From contig JAFZPW010000098.1 of assembly GCA_017552495.1 (NCBI GenBank), forward strand, positions 1 to 18,136: a stretch of DNA of 18,136 nucleotides. Direction: 5' to 3'. This stretch comes from Clostridia bacterium (lineage in GTDB: Bacteria > Bacillota > Clostridia > Oscillospirales > Butyricicoccaceae). The notes below the pieces were generated by a model, which saw only the letters and a list, made by a program, of their open reading frames with translations, did not search any database and was not told where the DNA came from. Below are positions 1 to 6,894 of this stretch, piece after piece (the first letter of the stretch is position 1; every line of letters begins with the position of its first letter). Both the position numbers and the translations under genes were made by a program.

Positions 1-124
1 GAATGGGTCGTGACACGCCGCGGCATTTCGGTCTTTCGCCGCGCATTTGCGTTTAAAATGCGTTCCCGCGTGGAATGATATGGTTGCGGACTTGTCCGAC
101 TTCATCCTGCGGAGCGTGATATCT

Positions 125-511
125 GTGGAGAACCGTGAAAATATCGTCCGGCGCGGCGAGATTTATTATGCCGATCTCAGCCCGGTGGTGGGCAGCGAGC
201 AGGGAGGCGTGCGGCCTGTCCTCATCGTGCAGAACGATGTGGGCAACCGTTACAGTCCTACCGTCATCGCCGCCGCCATCACCTCTCAGCAAAACAAAAC
301 GCGGCTTCCTACCCATATCCAGTTGGAGGCGCGTGCCTGCGGTCTTTCCAAAGATTCCGTGGTTTTGCTGGAGCAGATGCGGACGTTGGATAAGCGGCGC
401 CTGCGCGACCGGATGGGCCGTCTGGATGAAAGGGCCATGCAGCAGGTCGACGGCGCCATTGCCATCAGCCTTGGGCTTCGCCCGGGGCGGGACGTTACAA
501 CGGAGGGATAA
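125..511 (+). CDS. mazF: MazF/NdoA (EndoA)-type mRNA interferase
   Basis: Predicted type II toxin of the MazF/PemK family, a sequence-specific single-strand endoribonuclease. The protein shows the family N-terminus RRGEIYYADLSPVVGSEQGG, then RPVLIVQND, AAITSQ, LPTHIQL and VLLEQMRTLDKRRL, and is close throughout to Bacillus NdoA, whose length (about 116 aa) it roughly matches (128 aa from this start). I chose GTG 125 because GGAG at 111-114 lies 10 nt upstream and the NdoA match begins just after it. In-frame ATG 80 (weak SD) and TTG 47 are alternatives that would add residues without family similarity. No mazE antitoxin can be recognised in the 124 bases before it; in Bacillus the antitoxin gene lies immediately upstream, so it may be outside the window. 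The next gene starts 1 nt after the stop, so the two are probably co-transcribed. Confidence 0.93.
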   Translation: MENRENIVRRGEIYYADLSPVVGSEQGGVRPVLIVQNDVGNRYSPTVIAAAITSQQNKTRLPTHIQLEARACGLSKDSVVLLEQMRTLDKRRLRDRMGRLDERAMQQVDGAIAISLGLRPGRDVTTEG

Positions 512-512
512 T

Positions 513-1121
513 GTGAAAAAAAGTCGTTTTGGGATCTTGCTCCTCTGCGGCGTTACCGCCGTGATGATGCTGGCAGGGCTTTATGCCATCGCCGTGGAAT
601 ATGGAGGTCAAAATGACCCGCTGGTCACCTTGAGCTACATAAACCAGGTGGTTTTGCCGGAGACCAGGGCCGGCATCGACAGCAGCGTCAACAGCGCCAT
701 CGGCCGCTATGAGAGCGACCTTCAGGCGCAGACCGCCCAGCTTCAGGCTTATGTGGATCAGGCGCTGAAAAACTATTCTGCCGGCGCTGCCGACAGCCAG
801 CTTGTGGAACAGATTGCCCAGCGTGTGGTTCAGCAGATGGGCGGGACAGCCTCCGGCTCCGTACAATGGGCGATGGTTCCGGTGCCCGCGGGCAAAACAG
901 TGGTGTGCGAAGTGGGCTGTCAGGCCGTTTTGTGCTCCGGCGCGGCGGTTTGTGTCGCCTCCGGCTCTCCCGGTCTGGTGGATGTCAGCGATGCCGGGAC
1001 GCTGAGCAACGGCGGCGCGGTGCTGGCCAACCATCTTTACACCGTCACCGTTCAGGGACACGGGATCCGCACGGCCAACGGCTGCACGCTTTTGATTTCC
1101 GGCGGCTATACCATCTCATAA
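513..1121 (+). CDS. Unrecognised membrane-anchored protein with coiled coil and Gly/Val/Cys-rich C-terminus
   Basis: Not recognised as a named family. It starts at GTG 513 (GGAGG at 502-506, 6 nt spacing), one base after the mazF stop. The 202-residue product has a basic N-terminus (KKSRFG), one hydrophobic segment at about residues 7-27 acting as uncleaved signal anchor or signal peptide, a Gln/Ala-rich predicted coiled coil at about 60-110, and a C-terminal third rich in Gly, Val, Ser and Cys with alternating hydrophobic residues, suggesting a small beta-sheet domain exposed outside the membrane. Three cysteines cluster at VCEVGCQAVLC and another follows in AVCVAS. An intrinsic terminator follows at 1136-1165. 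No enzymatic motif is visible, and the function is unknown. Its link to mazF is positional only. Confidence 0.75.
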   Translation: MKKSRFGILLLCGVTAVMMLAGLYAIAVEYGGQNDPLVTLSYINQVVLPETRAGIDSSVNSAIGRYESDLQAQTAQLQAYVDQALKNYSAGAADSQLVEQIAQRVVQQMGGTASGSVQWAMVPVPAGKTVVCEVGCQAVLCSGAAVCVASGSPGLVDVSDAGTLSNGGAVLANHLYTVTVQGHGIRTANGCTLLISGGYTIS

Positions 1122-1135
1122 AGATTAATGTTTCT

Positions 1136-1165
1136 GCGGGAGCGCCCACGCGCTCCCGCTTTTTT
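1136..1165 (+). terminator. Intrinsic terminator after the mazF unit
   Basis: A perfect 9-bp GC stem (GCGGGAGCG at 1136-1144 with CGCTCCCGC at 1151-1159) and a 6-nt loop are followed by six T residues (1160-1165). It ends the mazF/membrane-protein unit and separates it from the sporulation cluster. Confidence 0.9.
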
Positions 1166-1193
1166 CATATCCTGCCGCGTTGCCGCATATGGT
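1165..1193 (+). promoter_or_regulatory. Candidate sigma-E-type promoter before the spoIIGA unit
   Basis: TCATATC at 1165-1171 resembles the sigma-E -35 (KMATATT) and CATATGGT at 1186-1193 partly resembles the -10 (CATACAHT), separated by 14 nt, the usual spacing. The predicted start lies about 18 nt before ATG 1218. The -10 match is partial, so this may be coincidence. No clear sigma-A promoter or Spo0A box was found here. Confidence 0.28.
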
Positions 1194-1217
1194 GGAGCAG
1201 GAAAGCGGGGTGGCGGG

Positions 1218-1805
1218 ATGGAAGAATGCGGACTTTATCTGGGAAAAAACGAGATCGGCAGGTTGCGCTGGAGCCGTTCCGGTGAAACGACAACTCTTTT
1301 TGCCGCGTGTCCTGTGGAGAAGGGGCGCATCTATCGGGTGGTTTTGCTTTGCGAAGGCGAGCAGCTTCCGCTGGGCGTTATGCTGCCAGACGGCGGGAAA
1401 TTTGTCCTGAAAAAGACGTTGCCCCGCACGGTTGTCCCTCAACGCGCCTTAGTGGATCGCTCGCTGCCCGGCGAGGGACATTTGCCGGGCCTGCCATTGG
1501 CCTATTCCGCCTTTCAGCAAGCGGAAGCCAAAGGACTGAAGGTGCCGGAGGCGGCCGCGAAGGGCCTGCTTTGCGCCGATTGGATCGACCGGCGCTATTA
1601 TCTGGCGCCCTTTTGCCCGGGGGAGGAGAGCGCTTTTGCATCCTATTTCAGCCTGTCTGTCCTGATCGAGGGGGAGACAGGCGGTTTTCTTGCCTTCTGC
1701 GAAAAGGACGGGAACTTTGAACCGGTTTTTTCAAAGCTGCTGCCGAAACAGACAGACTTCGCAGAGCTTACGGAGTATCATGGCAGAGAGGAGGGAAGCA
1801 CATGA
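1218..1805 (+). CDS. Unrecognised protein encoded with spoIIGA
   Basis: A 195-residue protein that I do not recognise. ATG 1218 is preceded by a GGGG-rich stretch (1207-1210) as a weak SD. The stop overlaps the start of spoIIGA in an ATGA arrangement (1802-1805), so the two are translationally coupled. There is no signal peptide or membrane segment. The first 90 residues look beta-rich (YLGKNEIGRLRW, IYRVVLLCEGEQLPLGVMLPDGGKFVLKKTLPR) with repeated Gly-turn/hydrophobic patterns, and the second half has SVLIEGETGGFLAFCEKDG of similar character. Its position suggests a role around the onset of sporulation, but that rests on context only. The usual spoIIGA neighbour ftsZ is not present. Confidence 0.72.
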   Translation: MEECGLYLGKNEIGRLRWSRSGETTTLFAACPVEKGRIYRVVLLCEGEQLPLGVMLPDGGKFVLKKTLPRTVVPQRALVDRSLPGEGHLPGLPLAYSAFQQAEAKGLKVPEAAAKGLLCADWIDRRYYLAPFCPGEESAFASYFSLSVLIEGETGGFLAFCEKDGNFEPVFSKLLPKQTDFAELTEYHGREEGST

Positions 1806-2650
1806 AGATCGTTTACGTGGACACCCTCTTTTTCCTGAATCTCGCGGTGGATTACAGCTTGTTGTTTCTCACGGCACGGCTGTGCGGCGTTTACCGGAGA
1901 AGACGATTCCTTCTTTTGGGAGCGACGGTGGGCGCGCTGTTTGCTGTGATCCTGTATTTTCCCACGATCCCGCCGCTCCTGTCGATTCCGCTGCGGCTGA
2001 GCGTGTGCGCGGCCGTAACTTTCGCGGCCTTCGGACGGCAAAAACTCCGGCGCCTGCTGCATCTCGGCGGGATGTTCGCCTTTCTCAGCTTTGCCATGGC
2101 GGGACTGGTGATGCTGGTCGCGCTGCTGGGCGGCGAGGCGGCTTCCCGAAACGGAGCCGTCTATTTTCGCGCCTCGACGCTGGCGGTGGGCGCGGGATTT
2201 GGGCTGCTGTATCTGGCCTCGGCGTGGCTTTTGGGGCGGGGGCGAGCCGCCATGGAGCGCGGCACCGCAGAGGTGCGTGCCCAATGCGGCGGGCGGGAGA
2301 TCCGCTTCCGCGCCCTGCGGGACAGCGGCAATTTGTTGCGGGATCCCACGGCGGGGCGGCCCGTGATTCTGGTGGATCGGGAGACTGCCGCCGGATTGTT
2401 TTCCGACACAACGGCGCAGCTTTTGCGACAAAATCTTGATGCGGAATCTCTTTTAACCCAACTGCGCGGCCGGGAAGAGGGCGCATTTTGGCTGCTTCCG
2501 CTGCATACGGCGGCGGCAAAGGGCCTTGTGGTGGTGTTTCGGCCCCAGCGGCTTTGGCTGGACGGAACGGAACGGGAGGACTATTTGTTTGGAATCGCGC
2601 CGGAACCCATTCAAACGGGCGGCGATTGCCGCGGATTGATAGGAGCATGA
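1802..2650 (+). CDS. spoIIGA: SpoIIGA, sigma-E factor processing peptidase
   Basis: Membrane aspartic protease that removes the pro-sequence of pro-sigma-E after asymmetric septation, in response to SpoIIR from the forespore. About five hydrophobic segments fill residues 1-147 (starting KIVYVDTLFFLNLAVDYSLL, the family signature start), followed by a cytoplasmic protease domain with the catalytic motif ALRDSGNLLRDPTAGRPV; Asp174 is the predicted catalytic residue in D-S-G-N. The length of 282 residues is slightly below that of Bacillus SpoIIGA. An SD (GAGGAGGGAAG) lies just before ATG 1802. It overlaps the preceding gene by 4 nt and is followed after 1 nt by its substrate gene sigE, the conserved spoIIG arrangement. 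Confidence 0.95.
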   Translation: MKIVYVDTLFFLNLAVDYSLLFLTARLCGVYRRRRFLLLGATVGALFAVILYFPTIPPLLSIPLRLSVCAAVTFAAFGRQKLRRLLHLGGMFAFLSFAMAGLVMLVALLGGEAASRNGAVYFRASTLAVGAGFGLLYLASAWLLGRGRAAMERGTAEVRAQCGGREIRFRALRDSGNLLRDPTAGRPVILVDRETAAGLFSDTTAQLLRQNLDAESLLTQLRGREEGAFWLLPLHTAAAKGLVVVFRPQRLWLDGTEREDYLFGIAPEPIQTGGDCRGLIGA

Positions 2651-2651
2651 T

Positions 2652-3365
2652 ATGAAAGAAAAAATCATCGCCTTTTTCCGTTGGATCGGACGGAAAGTCA
2701 AACAACTTTACATAGCGGATGTTCATTATATCGGAGGGGCTGACCGACTCCCGGTTCCGCTGACGGCGGAGGAGGAACGCACTCTTTTGAGGGATTATGA
2801 CGGAACCCAGATGGAGATCCGCCAGACTCTCATCGAGCGCAATCTCCGGCTGGTGGTTTATATTGCGCGCAAGTTTGAAAACACCGGCGTGGGGCTGGAG
2901 GATCTCATTTCCATCGGAACGATCGGGCTCATCAAGGCCGCCAACACTTACCGTCCCGACAAAAACGCCAAACTGGCTACCTATGCCTCCCGCTGCATCG
3001 AAAACGAGATTTTGATGTATCTTCGCAAAAGCGTCAATCAGCGGGCCGAGGTCTCGCTGGACGAGCCGCTCAAGACCGATTGGGATGGCAACGAACTTTT
3101 GCTCTCCGACGTGCTGGGCACAGAGCCCGATTGTGTCATGCGCCCGGTGGAGGATGATGTGGAGCGTCAGATTCTCGGCGTTTTGCTGTCCCGTCTGCCC
3201 GAGCGGGAGCGCGTCATTATCGTGATGCGCTTCGGGCTTTCCGGCGGCGACGAACTAACACAAAAGGAGGTCGCCGACCGCCTCGGCATCTCGCAGTCCT
3301 ATATCTCCCGGCTGGAAAAACGAATCATTCGCCGCCTGAAAAGCGAGATGCTTCGCGCCCTTTGA
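2652..3365 (+). CDS. sigE: RNA polymerase sporulation sigma factor SigE (pro-form)
   Basis: Early mother-cell sigma factor, made as an inactive membrane-associated precursor. The 237-residue product has an amphipathic/basic pro-sequence (residues 1-25) and then YIGG, matching the Bacillus SpoIIGA cleavage context; I predict cleavage between His25 and Tyr26. Region 2 is nearly identical to the family (ERNLRLVVYIARKFENTG, EDLISIGTIGLIKA, LATYASRCIENEILMYLR), followed by SLDEPLKTDWDGNELLLSDVLGT and the region 4 helix-turn-helix (TQKEVADRLGISQSYISRLE). SD AGGAG lies at 2640-2644, 7 nt before ATG 2652. Co-transcribed with its protease spoIIGA, one base upstream. Confidence 0.97.
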   Translation: MKEKIIAFFRWIGRKVKQLYIADVHYIGGADRLPVPLTAEEERTLLRDYDGTQMEIRQTLIERNLRLVVYIARKFENTGVGLEDLISIGTIGLIKAANTYRPDKNAKLATYASRCIENEILMYLRKSVNQRAEVSLDEPLKTDWDGNELLLSDVLGTEPDCVMRPVEDDVERQILGVLLSRLPERERVIIVMRFGLSGGDELTQKEVADRLGISQSYISRLEKRIIRRLKSEMLRAL

Positions 3366-3408
3366 CAGAATCTGGCGGGATTTGACGAACGAACGCCAGC
3401 CGGAACCG

Positions 3409-3438
3409 GAATGAAAATTAAGCGGCCTGCCGATACTT
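3409..3438 (+). promoter_or_regulatory. Candidate sigma-F/sigma-G promoter of sigG
   Basis: GAATG at 3409-3413 matches the forespore -35 pattern GHATR; GATACTT at 3432-3438 matches five of seven positions of the CATAMTA-type -10, with 18 nt between. It sits in the 100-bp gap before sigG, with a predicted leader of about 20 nt. In Bacillus sigG is transcribed from a sigma-F/sigma-G promoter, which fits autoregulation. Confidence 0.4.
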
Positions 3439-3465
3439 TTCTCAAACGGGAAAAGGAGCGATCGT

Positions 3466-4239
3466 ATGCAGGCAAAGGTGGAGATCTGCGGCGTCAACAC
3501 CGCCGCGTTAAAAGTGCTGAAAAACGACGAGACCATGGCGCTCATCCGCAAGGCGCAGGCTGGAGACAAAAGCGCGAAGGAGCGGGCCGTAATGGGCAAT
3601 CTGCGGCTGGTGCTGTCGGTGGTGCAGCGGTTTTCCGGCCGGGGCGAGTCGATGGACGATCTGTTTCAGGTTGGCGTGATCGGGCTGCTCAAGGCCATCG
3701 ACAATTTCGACACCGCGCAGCCGGTGAAATTTTCTACCTACGGCGTTCCCATGATTATCGGCGAGATTCGCCGCTATCTGCGGGACGGCAGCCGGGTAAA
3801 GATCAGCCGTGGGATGCGGGACAACGCCTACCGCGCCCTCACCGCCAAGGAAAAACTCACCGCGCAGCTTCAGCGGGAGCCCACAGTGGAGGAGATCGCC
3901 CGGGAACTCGATCTCCCCCGGGAAGAGGTGATCTTTGCGCTGGACGCCATCGCCGACCCGGTTTCTCTTTACGATCCCGTCTTTCAGGAGGGCGGCGACG
4001 CCATCTGCGTGATGGATCAGGTGCGGGACGAGCGATCTACCGACGATAGCTGGCTGGAACAGCTTGCCATGCGCGAGGCGCTGACGGAGCTTTCCCCGCG
4101 GGAAAAGCGCATCCTTGCCCTGCGGTTTTACGAGGGAAAAACGCAGGTGGAGGTCTCTTCGGAGATCGGCATCAGTCAGGCGCAGGTGTCCCGGCTGGAA
4201 AAGGGCGTGCTGGACAAGATTAAACGCCGTATGCGCTGA
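3466..4239 (+). CDS. sigG: RNA polymerase sporulation sigma factor SigG
   Basis: Late forespore sigma factor. The 257-residue protein begins with KVEICGVNT, the conserved SigG N-terminal signature involved in binding by anti-sigma factors in Bacillus, then region 2 (NLRLVLSVVQRF, DDLFQVGVIGLLKAIDNFD, KFSTYGVPMIIGEIRRYLRDG), region 3 (EPTVEEIARELDLPREEVIFALDAIADPVSL) and region 4 (GKTQVEVSSEIGISQAQVSRLEK). Length matches Bacillus SigG (260). SD AAAAGGAG (3451-3458) precedes ATG 3466. The order spoIIGA-sigE-sigG is conserved in spore-forming Firmicutes; a 100-bp gap with a possible forespore promoter allows separate timing from sigE. Confidence 0.97.
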   Translation: MQAKVEICGVNTAALKVLKNDETMALIRKAQAGDKSAKERAVMGNLRLVLSVVQRFSGRGESMDDLFQVGVIGLLKAIDNFDTAQPVKFSTYGVPMIIGEIRRYLRDGSRVKISRGMRDNAYRALTAKEKLTAQLQREPTVEEIARELDLPREEVIFALDAIADPVSLYDPVFQEGGDAICVMDQVRDERSTDDSWLEQLAMREALTELSPREKRILALRFYEGKTQVEVSSEIGISQAQVSRLEKGVLDKIKRRMR

Positions 4240-4242
4240 CGC

Positions 4243-4271
4243 TTGCCAAATGTCCGCTCCCGTGCTATGAT
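4243..4271 (+). promoter_or_regulatory. Sigma-A promoter of mnmM
   Basis: TTGCCA (4243-4248), 17-nt spacer and TATGAT (4266-4271) with an extended -10 TGC just upstream. It lies entirely in the gap between sigG and mnmM, giving mnmM vegetative expression independent of the sporulation genes. Confidence 0.75.
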
Positions 4272-4304
4272 CGTTTCAGCAAACGCGGAACGGAGGGAAA
4301 CTTT

Positions 4305-4871
4305 ATGAGCCGGGAATGGAACGCACTGGGCCTGTCCCATCGGTTTTTACGGCAGCATGTGCGGCCGGGTGATTTTGTCGTCGACGCCACAGCGGGCAAC
4401 GGAAACGATACGTTGTTTCTCAGCCGGCTGGTGGGCGAACAGGGCCGCGTTCTGGCCATGGATATCCAGCCCCGCGCCATGGAGAATACCGGGACGCTTT
4501 TGAAAAAAGAGGGCGTGGAAAACGTCCGTATGGTGCTGGACGGGCACGAAAATATGGCGGTTTATGCCGCCGAGAGGAGCGTCGACGCCGTGGCGTTCAA
4601 CTTCGGGTGGCTGCCCGCCGGCGATCATAATGTATTCACACGAAAAGAGACCAGCCTGCCCGCCGTGGAGGCGGGGCTGCGCCTTTTGCGGCTCGGCGGA
4701 GCCATGAGCCTTTGCATCTATTACGGCCGCAACAACGGGTATGACGAGCGCGACGCCCTGCTGCAATTTGTCCGCGGACTGGACGACCGGGTCTGGTCGG
4801 TGATGGCGGTGGACTTCGCAAACCGCAAAAACGATCCGCCCATCTTTGTCTGGATCGTCAAAGAAGGCTGA
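4305..4871 (+). CDS. mnmM: MnmM (YtqB), tRNA nm5(s2)U34 methyltransferase
   Basis: Class I SAM-dependent methyltransferase of the YtqB family, recently assigned as MnmM, which completes mnm5(s2)U at the wobble position of tRNAs in many Gram-positive bacteria. Visible motifs are the SAM-binding loop VVDATAGNGNDTLFL (about residues 25-39), motif II acidic MDIQ (52-55), the family signature NFGWLPAGDH (99-108), and the C-terminal NRKNDPPIFVWIVK matching the N-x-x-N-x-PP ending of YtqB. The 188-residue length is typical. SD GGAGGG (4292-4297) precedes ATG 4305. It is a single-gene transcript bounded by the promoter at 4243 and the terminator at 4877. Confidence 0.92.
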   Translation: MSREWNALGLSHRFLRQHVRPGDFVVDATAGNGNDTLFLSRLVGEQGRVLAMDIQPRAMENTGTLLKKEGVENVRMVLDGHENMAVYAAERSVDAVAFNFGWLPAGDHNVFTRKETSLPAVEAGLRLLRLGGAMSLCIYYGRNNGYDERDALLQFVRGLDDRVWSVMAVDFANRKNDPPIFVWIVKEG

Positions 4872-4876
4872 TATTC

Positions 4877-4914
4877 TGCCGCTGTGTCTGATCGTGGGAC
4901 ACGGCGGCATTTTG
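4877..4914 (+). terminator. Intrinsic terminator of mnmM
   Basis: A 12-bp stem with one G-U pair (4877-4888 with 4898-4909) and a 9-nt loop is followed by a short T run (TTTT, 4911-4913 region). It lies 5 nt after the mnmM stop. Confidence 0.8.
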
Positions 4915-4976
4915 CTGAAATCACAAGAAAGCGAATCAAATTGATGTGTGTTTATATAGCGCGAATAAAGAATTCA

Positions 4977-5005
4977 TTCACAACATGGGTGGAACGGGCT
5001 ATAAT
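4977..5005 (+). promoter_or_regulatory. Orphan sigma-A promoter
   Basis: TTCACA (4977-4982), 17-nt spacer and a consensus TATAAT (5000-5005) point rightward into a stretch without a credible protein gene. Predicted start is near 5012. See the candidate small RNA at 5012-5192. Confidence 0.6.
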
Positions 5006-5011
5006 GGAAAA

Positions 5012-5192
5012 AAATTGAACCGGGATATACCAATGCGTTCATTATCAATGGAAACAATACGTCACGCTGACCTGCGTAAGAGATTCAGATGGCGTTGCCC
5101 TTTGTAAGGCGGCAGCTTGGACGAAAAAAGAAAAACGGATCGGAGAAACGTGCTATGCTTCACAAAACAAATTGAAGCATGGTACGCTTTGA
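5012..5192 (+). ncRNA. Candidate small RNA (about 180 nt), unassigned
   Basis: Runs from the predicted start of the promoter at 4977-5005 to a hairpin of 14 consecutive pairs, two of them G-U (5149-5162 with 5173-5186, 10-nt A-rich loop), followed by CTTTG. The interval holds a 24-codon reading frame (5033-5107, MRSLSMETIRHADL...) with only a poor SD, so a short peptide or leader is a second possibility. No known RNA family was recognised; I looked for 6S, SRP RNA and tmRNA features and could not support any. The 387-bp gap between mnmM and the DUF4298 gene holds nothing else coding that I can see. Confidence 0.35.
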
Positions 5193-5213
5193 CGCGTTTC
5201 ACCGCGCGGCAAA

Positions 5214-5244
5214 CAACACAGACCCGCGGCATTTGCCGCGGGTC
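5214..5244 (-). terminator. Terminator of the DUF4298-like gene
   Basis: Perfect 11-bp inverted repeat GACCCGCGGCA / TGCCGCGGGTC (5221-5231, 5234-5244). Read leftward, the stem is followed by a T-rich run (TGTGTTGTTT, complement of 5211-5220). It lies 15 nt after the stop of the leftward gene. Confidence 0.7.
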
Positions 5245-5258
5245 CGCTGCGTTTGTGC

Positions 5259-5564
5259 TCAGGCGTTTTTGACGGTTTCTGTAATTGTTTTCAGCAGCCG
5301 CACCGTCAATTCCCGGTTGTCTGTCAGCAGATCATAAACGGCGTCTTCGGAAAGTACGCCGCGTTTCAGATCGGCGGGCAGCTTTCCGGCTTCATCGGCC
5401 ATAAAATCCCGCATCCATTGGGAACTCCCGTAATAACGGCAGAGCTTCCGATAGGCGCTCTGCGCGGCTTCATACTGCTCCAACGCCTCGGAAAGAGCCT
5501 TGACCGCTTCAGCCGAACGGTTCAACGCTTCTTCCATCTGCTGAATTCGTTTGATTTGATCCAT
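5259..5564 (-). CDS. DUF4298-like small helical protein
   Basis: A 101-residue, strongly charged, all-helical protein starting MDQIKRIQQMEEALNRS with ALEQYEAAQSAYRKLCRYYGSSQWMRDFMADEAGKLP..., resembling the DUF4298 family, which has no assigned biochemical role. I used ATG 5564 because GGAGG lies 6 nt upstream (5571-5575 on the complement); the longer open frame reads through its promoter and a repeat element and is not believable. Residues 1-45 are coiled-coil-like; SEDAVYDLLTDNREL near the end is the family-like C-terminal part. It has its own promoter (5590-5619) and terminator (5214-5244), so it is monocistronic. Confidence 0.82.
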   Translation of the reverse strand: MDQIKRIQQMEEALNRSAEAVKALSEALEQYEAAQSAYRKLCRYYGSSQWMRDFMADEAGKLPADLKRGVLSEDAVYDLLTDNRELTVRLLKTITETVKNA

Positions 5565-5589
5565 GTTGCGCCTCCATATATCTTTTTTC

Positions 5590-5619
5590 AGTATACCATA
5601 ACCGCCCAGCGTGATACAA
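5590..5619 (-). promoter_or_regulatory. Sigma-A promoter of the DUF4298-like gene
   Basis: On the minus strand TTGTAT (5619-5614), 18-nt spacer and TATACT (5595-5590) preceded by TGG (extended -10). The start would lie shortly before the SD of the gene at 5564. Confidence 0.65.
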
Positions 5620-5623
5620 CAAG

Positions 5624-5658
5624 AAACCTCTTTTTGCCCTGGTAGACAAAAGACGTTT
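5624..5658 (-). repeat. Hairpin repeat, copy 1
   Basis: Shares the core GCCCTGGTAGACAAAAGA and flanking AAACCTCTTTT with the copy at 6895-6928, including identical loop bases. Here the stem is slightly degenerate (AAACCTCTTTTTG against CAAAAGACGTTT). It lies about 47 nt downstream of the leftward gene ending at 5705 and could act as its terminator. Confidence 0.75.
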
Positions 5659-5704
5659 TTGTTGTGTAAGTACGCGTAAAAGGACACCAGTAATCGGCAG
5701 AGCG

Positions 5705-6598
5705 CTACCTTTTCTCAGGCCATTTCTCCAAGATATACTGCAAACACGCTTTGTAGTCAGCCCTCATTTTTTCCGGGATAGTGTCCTCTTCTATCCGCTC
5801 TGTTAAAGGTGCCGGGATGTGCTGATGGGAATTATGGATGTTGGCAAAATCATGATAACGAACAGCATCACTGTCCAAAGGAATAACATAGTACTCACTG
5901 CAGGGCAGATTGTCGAGCACCAAGGCAATGCCGTACGATTCTTTTCCAGAGAAACCATAGAACCTAACGGCATCGCCGTGCTGGATAAACTGCGGAAAGA
6001 TCGTCTCATGGCAATTGGCGCAGGGACGATTACATTCCAGACATTGGCCGGAACAGTCTTCTGCCTGGTGATCAAACGACCATATGTTTACAGAATATAC
6101 CCGCATCCCGGCAAGCAGGACAAGTTCGCCGAGCTCATCTTCGGAAAAATCGGCCTCCTCAGACAGAATGCGGCGCTTGACAATCGTGTAGCGGGTCAAG
6201 GCATTCTCCTCACAATCATATTCTTTGAAGAACAGAGGGATGATCCGGAGAGCGGCATCAAACGATTTGCACAAATACCGTTCGTCATACGCGTCCGGAG
6301 TATCCTTGATATGCAGCTCGTAAACAGCATTGTCCTCCGGCTCCAAAAAACCGTCGAGCATTTGGCGCTGCACTTGAATCAGTCTTGAAGTATAATCGCG
6401 CAATTCTCCGAAAAAATGCTGCTCCAGCATTTGGAGGAGTTCAATCCGCGTGTCGTAATCTTTCGCATAGCGGTACGCGGTAGATAACATATCTGCATCG
6501 GAAAGGCAATGATTTGTCAACTTGATCTGCTTTTTTAGGCTGGTGGAAGGAATCAGCGACACAATCCGTCTTTGGAGTTCATCGAGCATAGCAGCCAT
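5705..6598 (-). CDS. Unrecognised soluble protein with a five-cysteine cluster
   Basis: A 297-residue protein that I cannot assign. The N-terminal 120 residues look helical (LDELQRRIVSLIP..., AKDYDTRIELLQMLEQHFFGELRDYTSRLIQVQRQMLDGF). The C-terminal half holds a cysteine cluster C182-x3-C186-x2-C189-x3-C193-x2-C196 (DCSGQCLECNRPCANC), likely metal-binding, followed by a beta-rich region (DAVRFYGFSGKESYGIALVLDN, EYYVIPLD) and a His-rich stretch (HDFANIHNSHQH). No membrane segment. ATG 6598 has AAGGAGGG about 5 nt upstream; ATG 6589 is less well spaced. It has its own strong promoter and is more A+T-rich than the housekeeping genes around it, consistent with horizontal acquisition. Confidence 0.78.
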   Translation of the reverse strand: MAAMLDELQRRIVSLIPSTSLKKQIKLTNHCLSDADMLSTAYRYAKDYDTRIELLQMLEQHFFGELRDYTSRLIQVQRQMLDGFLEPEDNAVYELHIKDTPDAYDERYLCKSFDAALRIIPLFFKEYDCEENALTRYTIVKRRILSEEADFSEDELGELVLLAGMRVYSVNIWSFDHQAEDCSGQCLECNRPCANCHETIFPQFIQHGDAVRFYGFSGKESYGIALVLDNLPCSEYYVIPLDSDAVRYHDFANIHNSHQHIPAPLTERIEEDTIPEKMRADYKACLQYILEKWPEKR

Positions 6599-6634
6599 AC
6601 CACCCTCCTTCTTGAAATGGGAATAATTATAATA

Positions 6635-6663
6635 ATTATACCATAAAACCTCAAGATTTTCAA
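6635..6663 (-). promoter_or_regulatory. Sigma-A promoter of the Cys-cluster gene
   Basis: Minus strand: TTGAAA (6663-6658), 17-nt spacer, consensus TATAAT (6640-6635) with TGG immediately upstream (extended -10). It is one of the strongest-looking promoters in the window. An 8-bp inverted repeat (TCAATATT at 6660-6667, AATATTGA at 6710-6717) covers the -35 side. Confidence 0.78.
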
Positions 6664-6894
6664 TATTCTCGCGTAATGATATCCCTGCCTGACAGGAAGA
6701 TTGGTTAATAATATTGATTCAAGTCCGGCCTCCTATATCCTTTTGTTCGTTCTTTGCAGAGTAAAAAATGCACCAGCATCTGCGAGATATATCTGCCGCT
6801 GAAAGCTAAAATCGGGCTCCGTAGCAGCTGTTCGACCGCTCCGAAGCCCGATTTCACTGTATTTTGCCCGTTTTTCATCCAAAATGCAACAAAA

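Noticed and set aside
1..124. End of an upstream gene (mazE or alr)
   Set aside because: Short partial frames exist (one stops at 78, another at 56), but none has recognisable sequence.
3372..3399. CTGGCG...CGCCAG inverted repeat after sigE as a terminator
   Set aside because: Only a 6-bp stem with a 16-nt loop and no T run.
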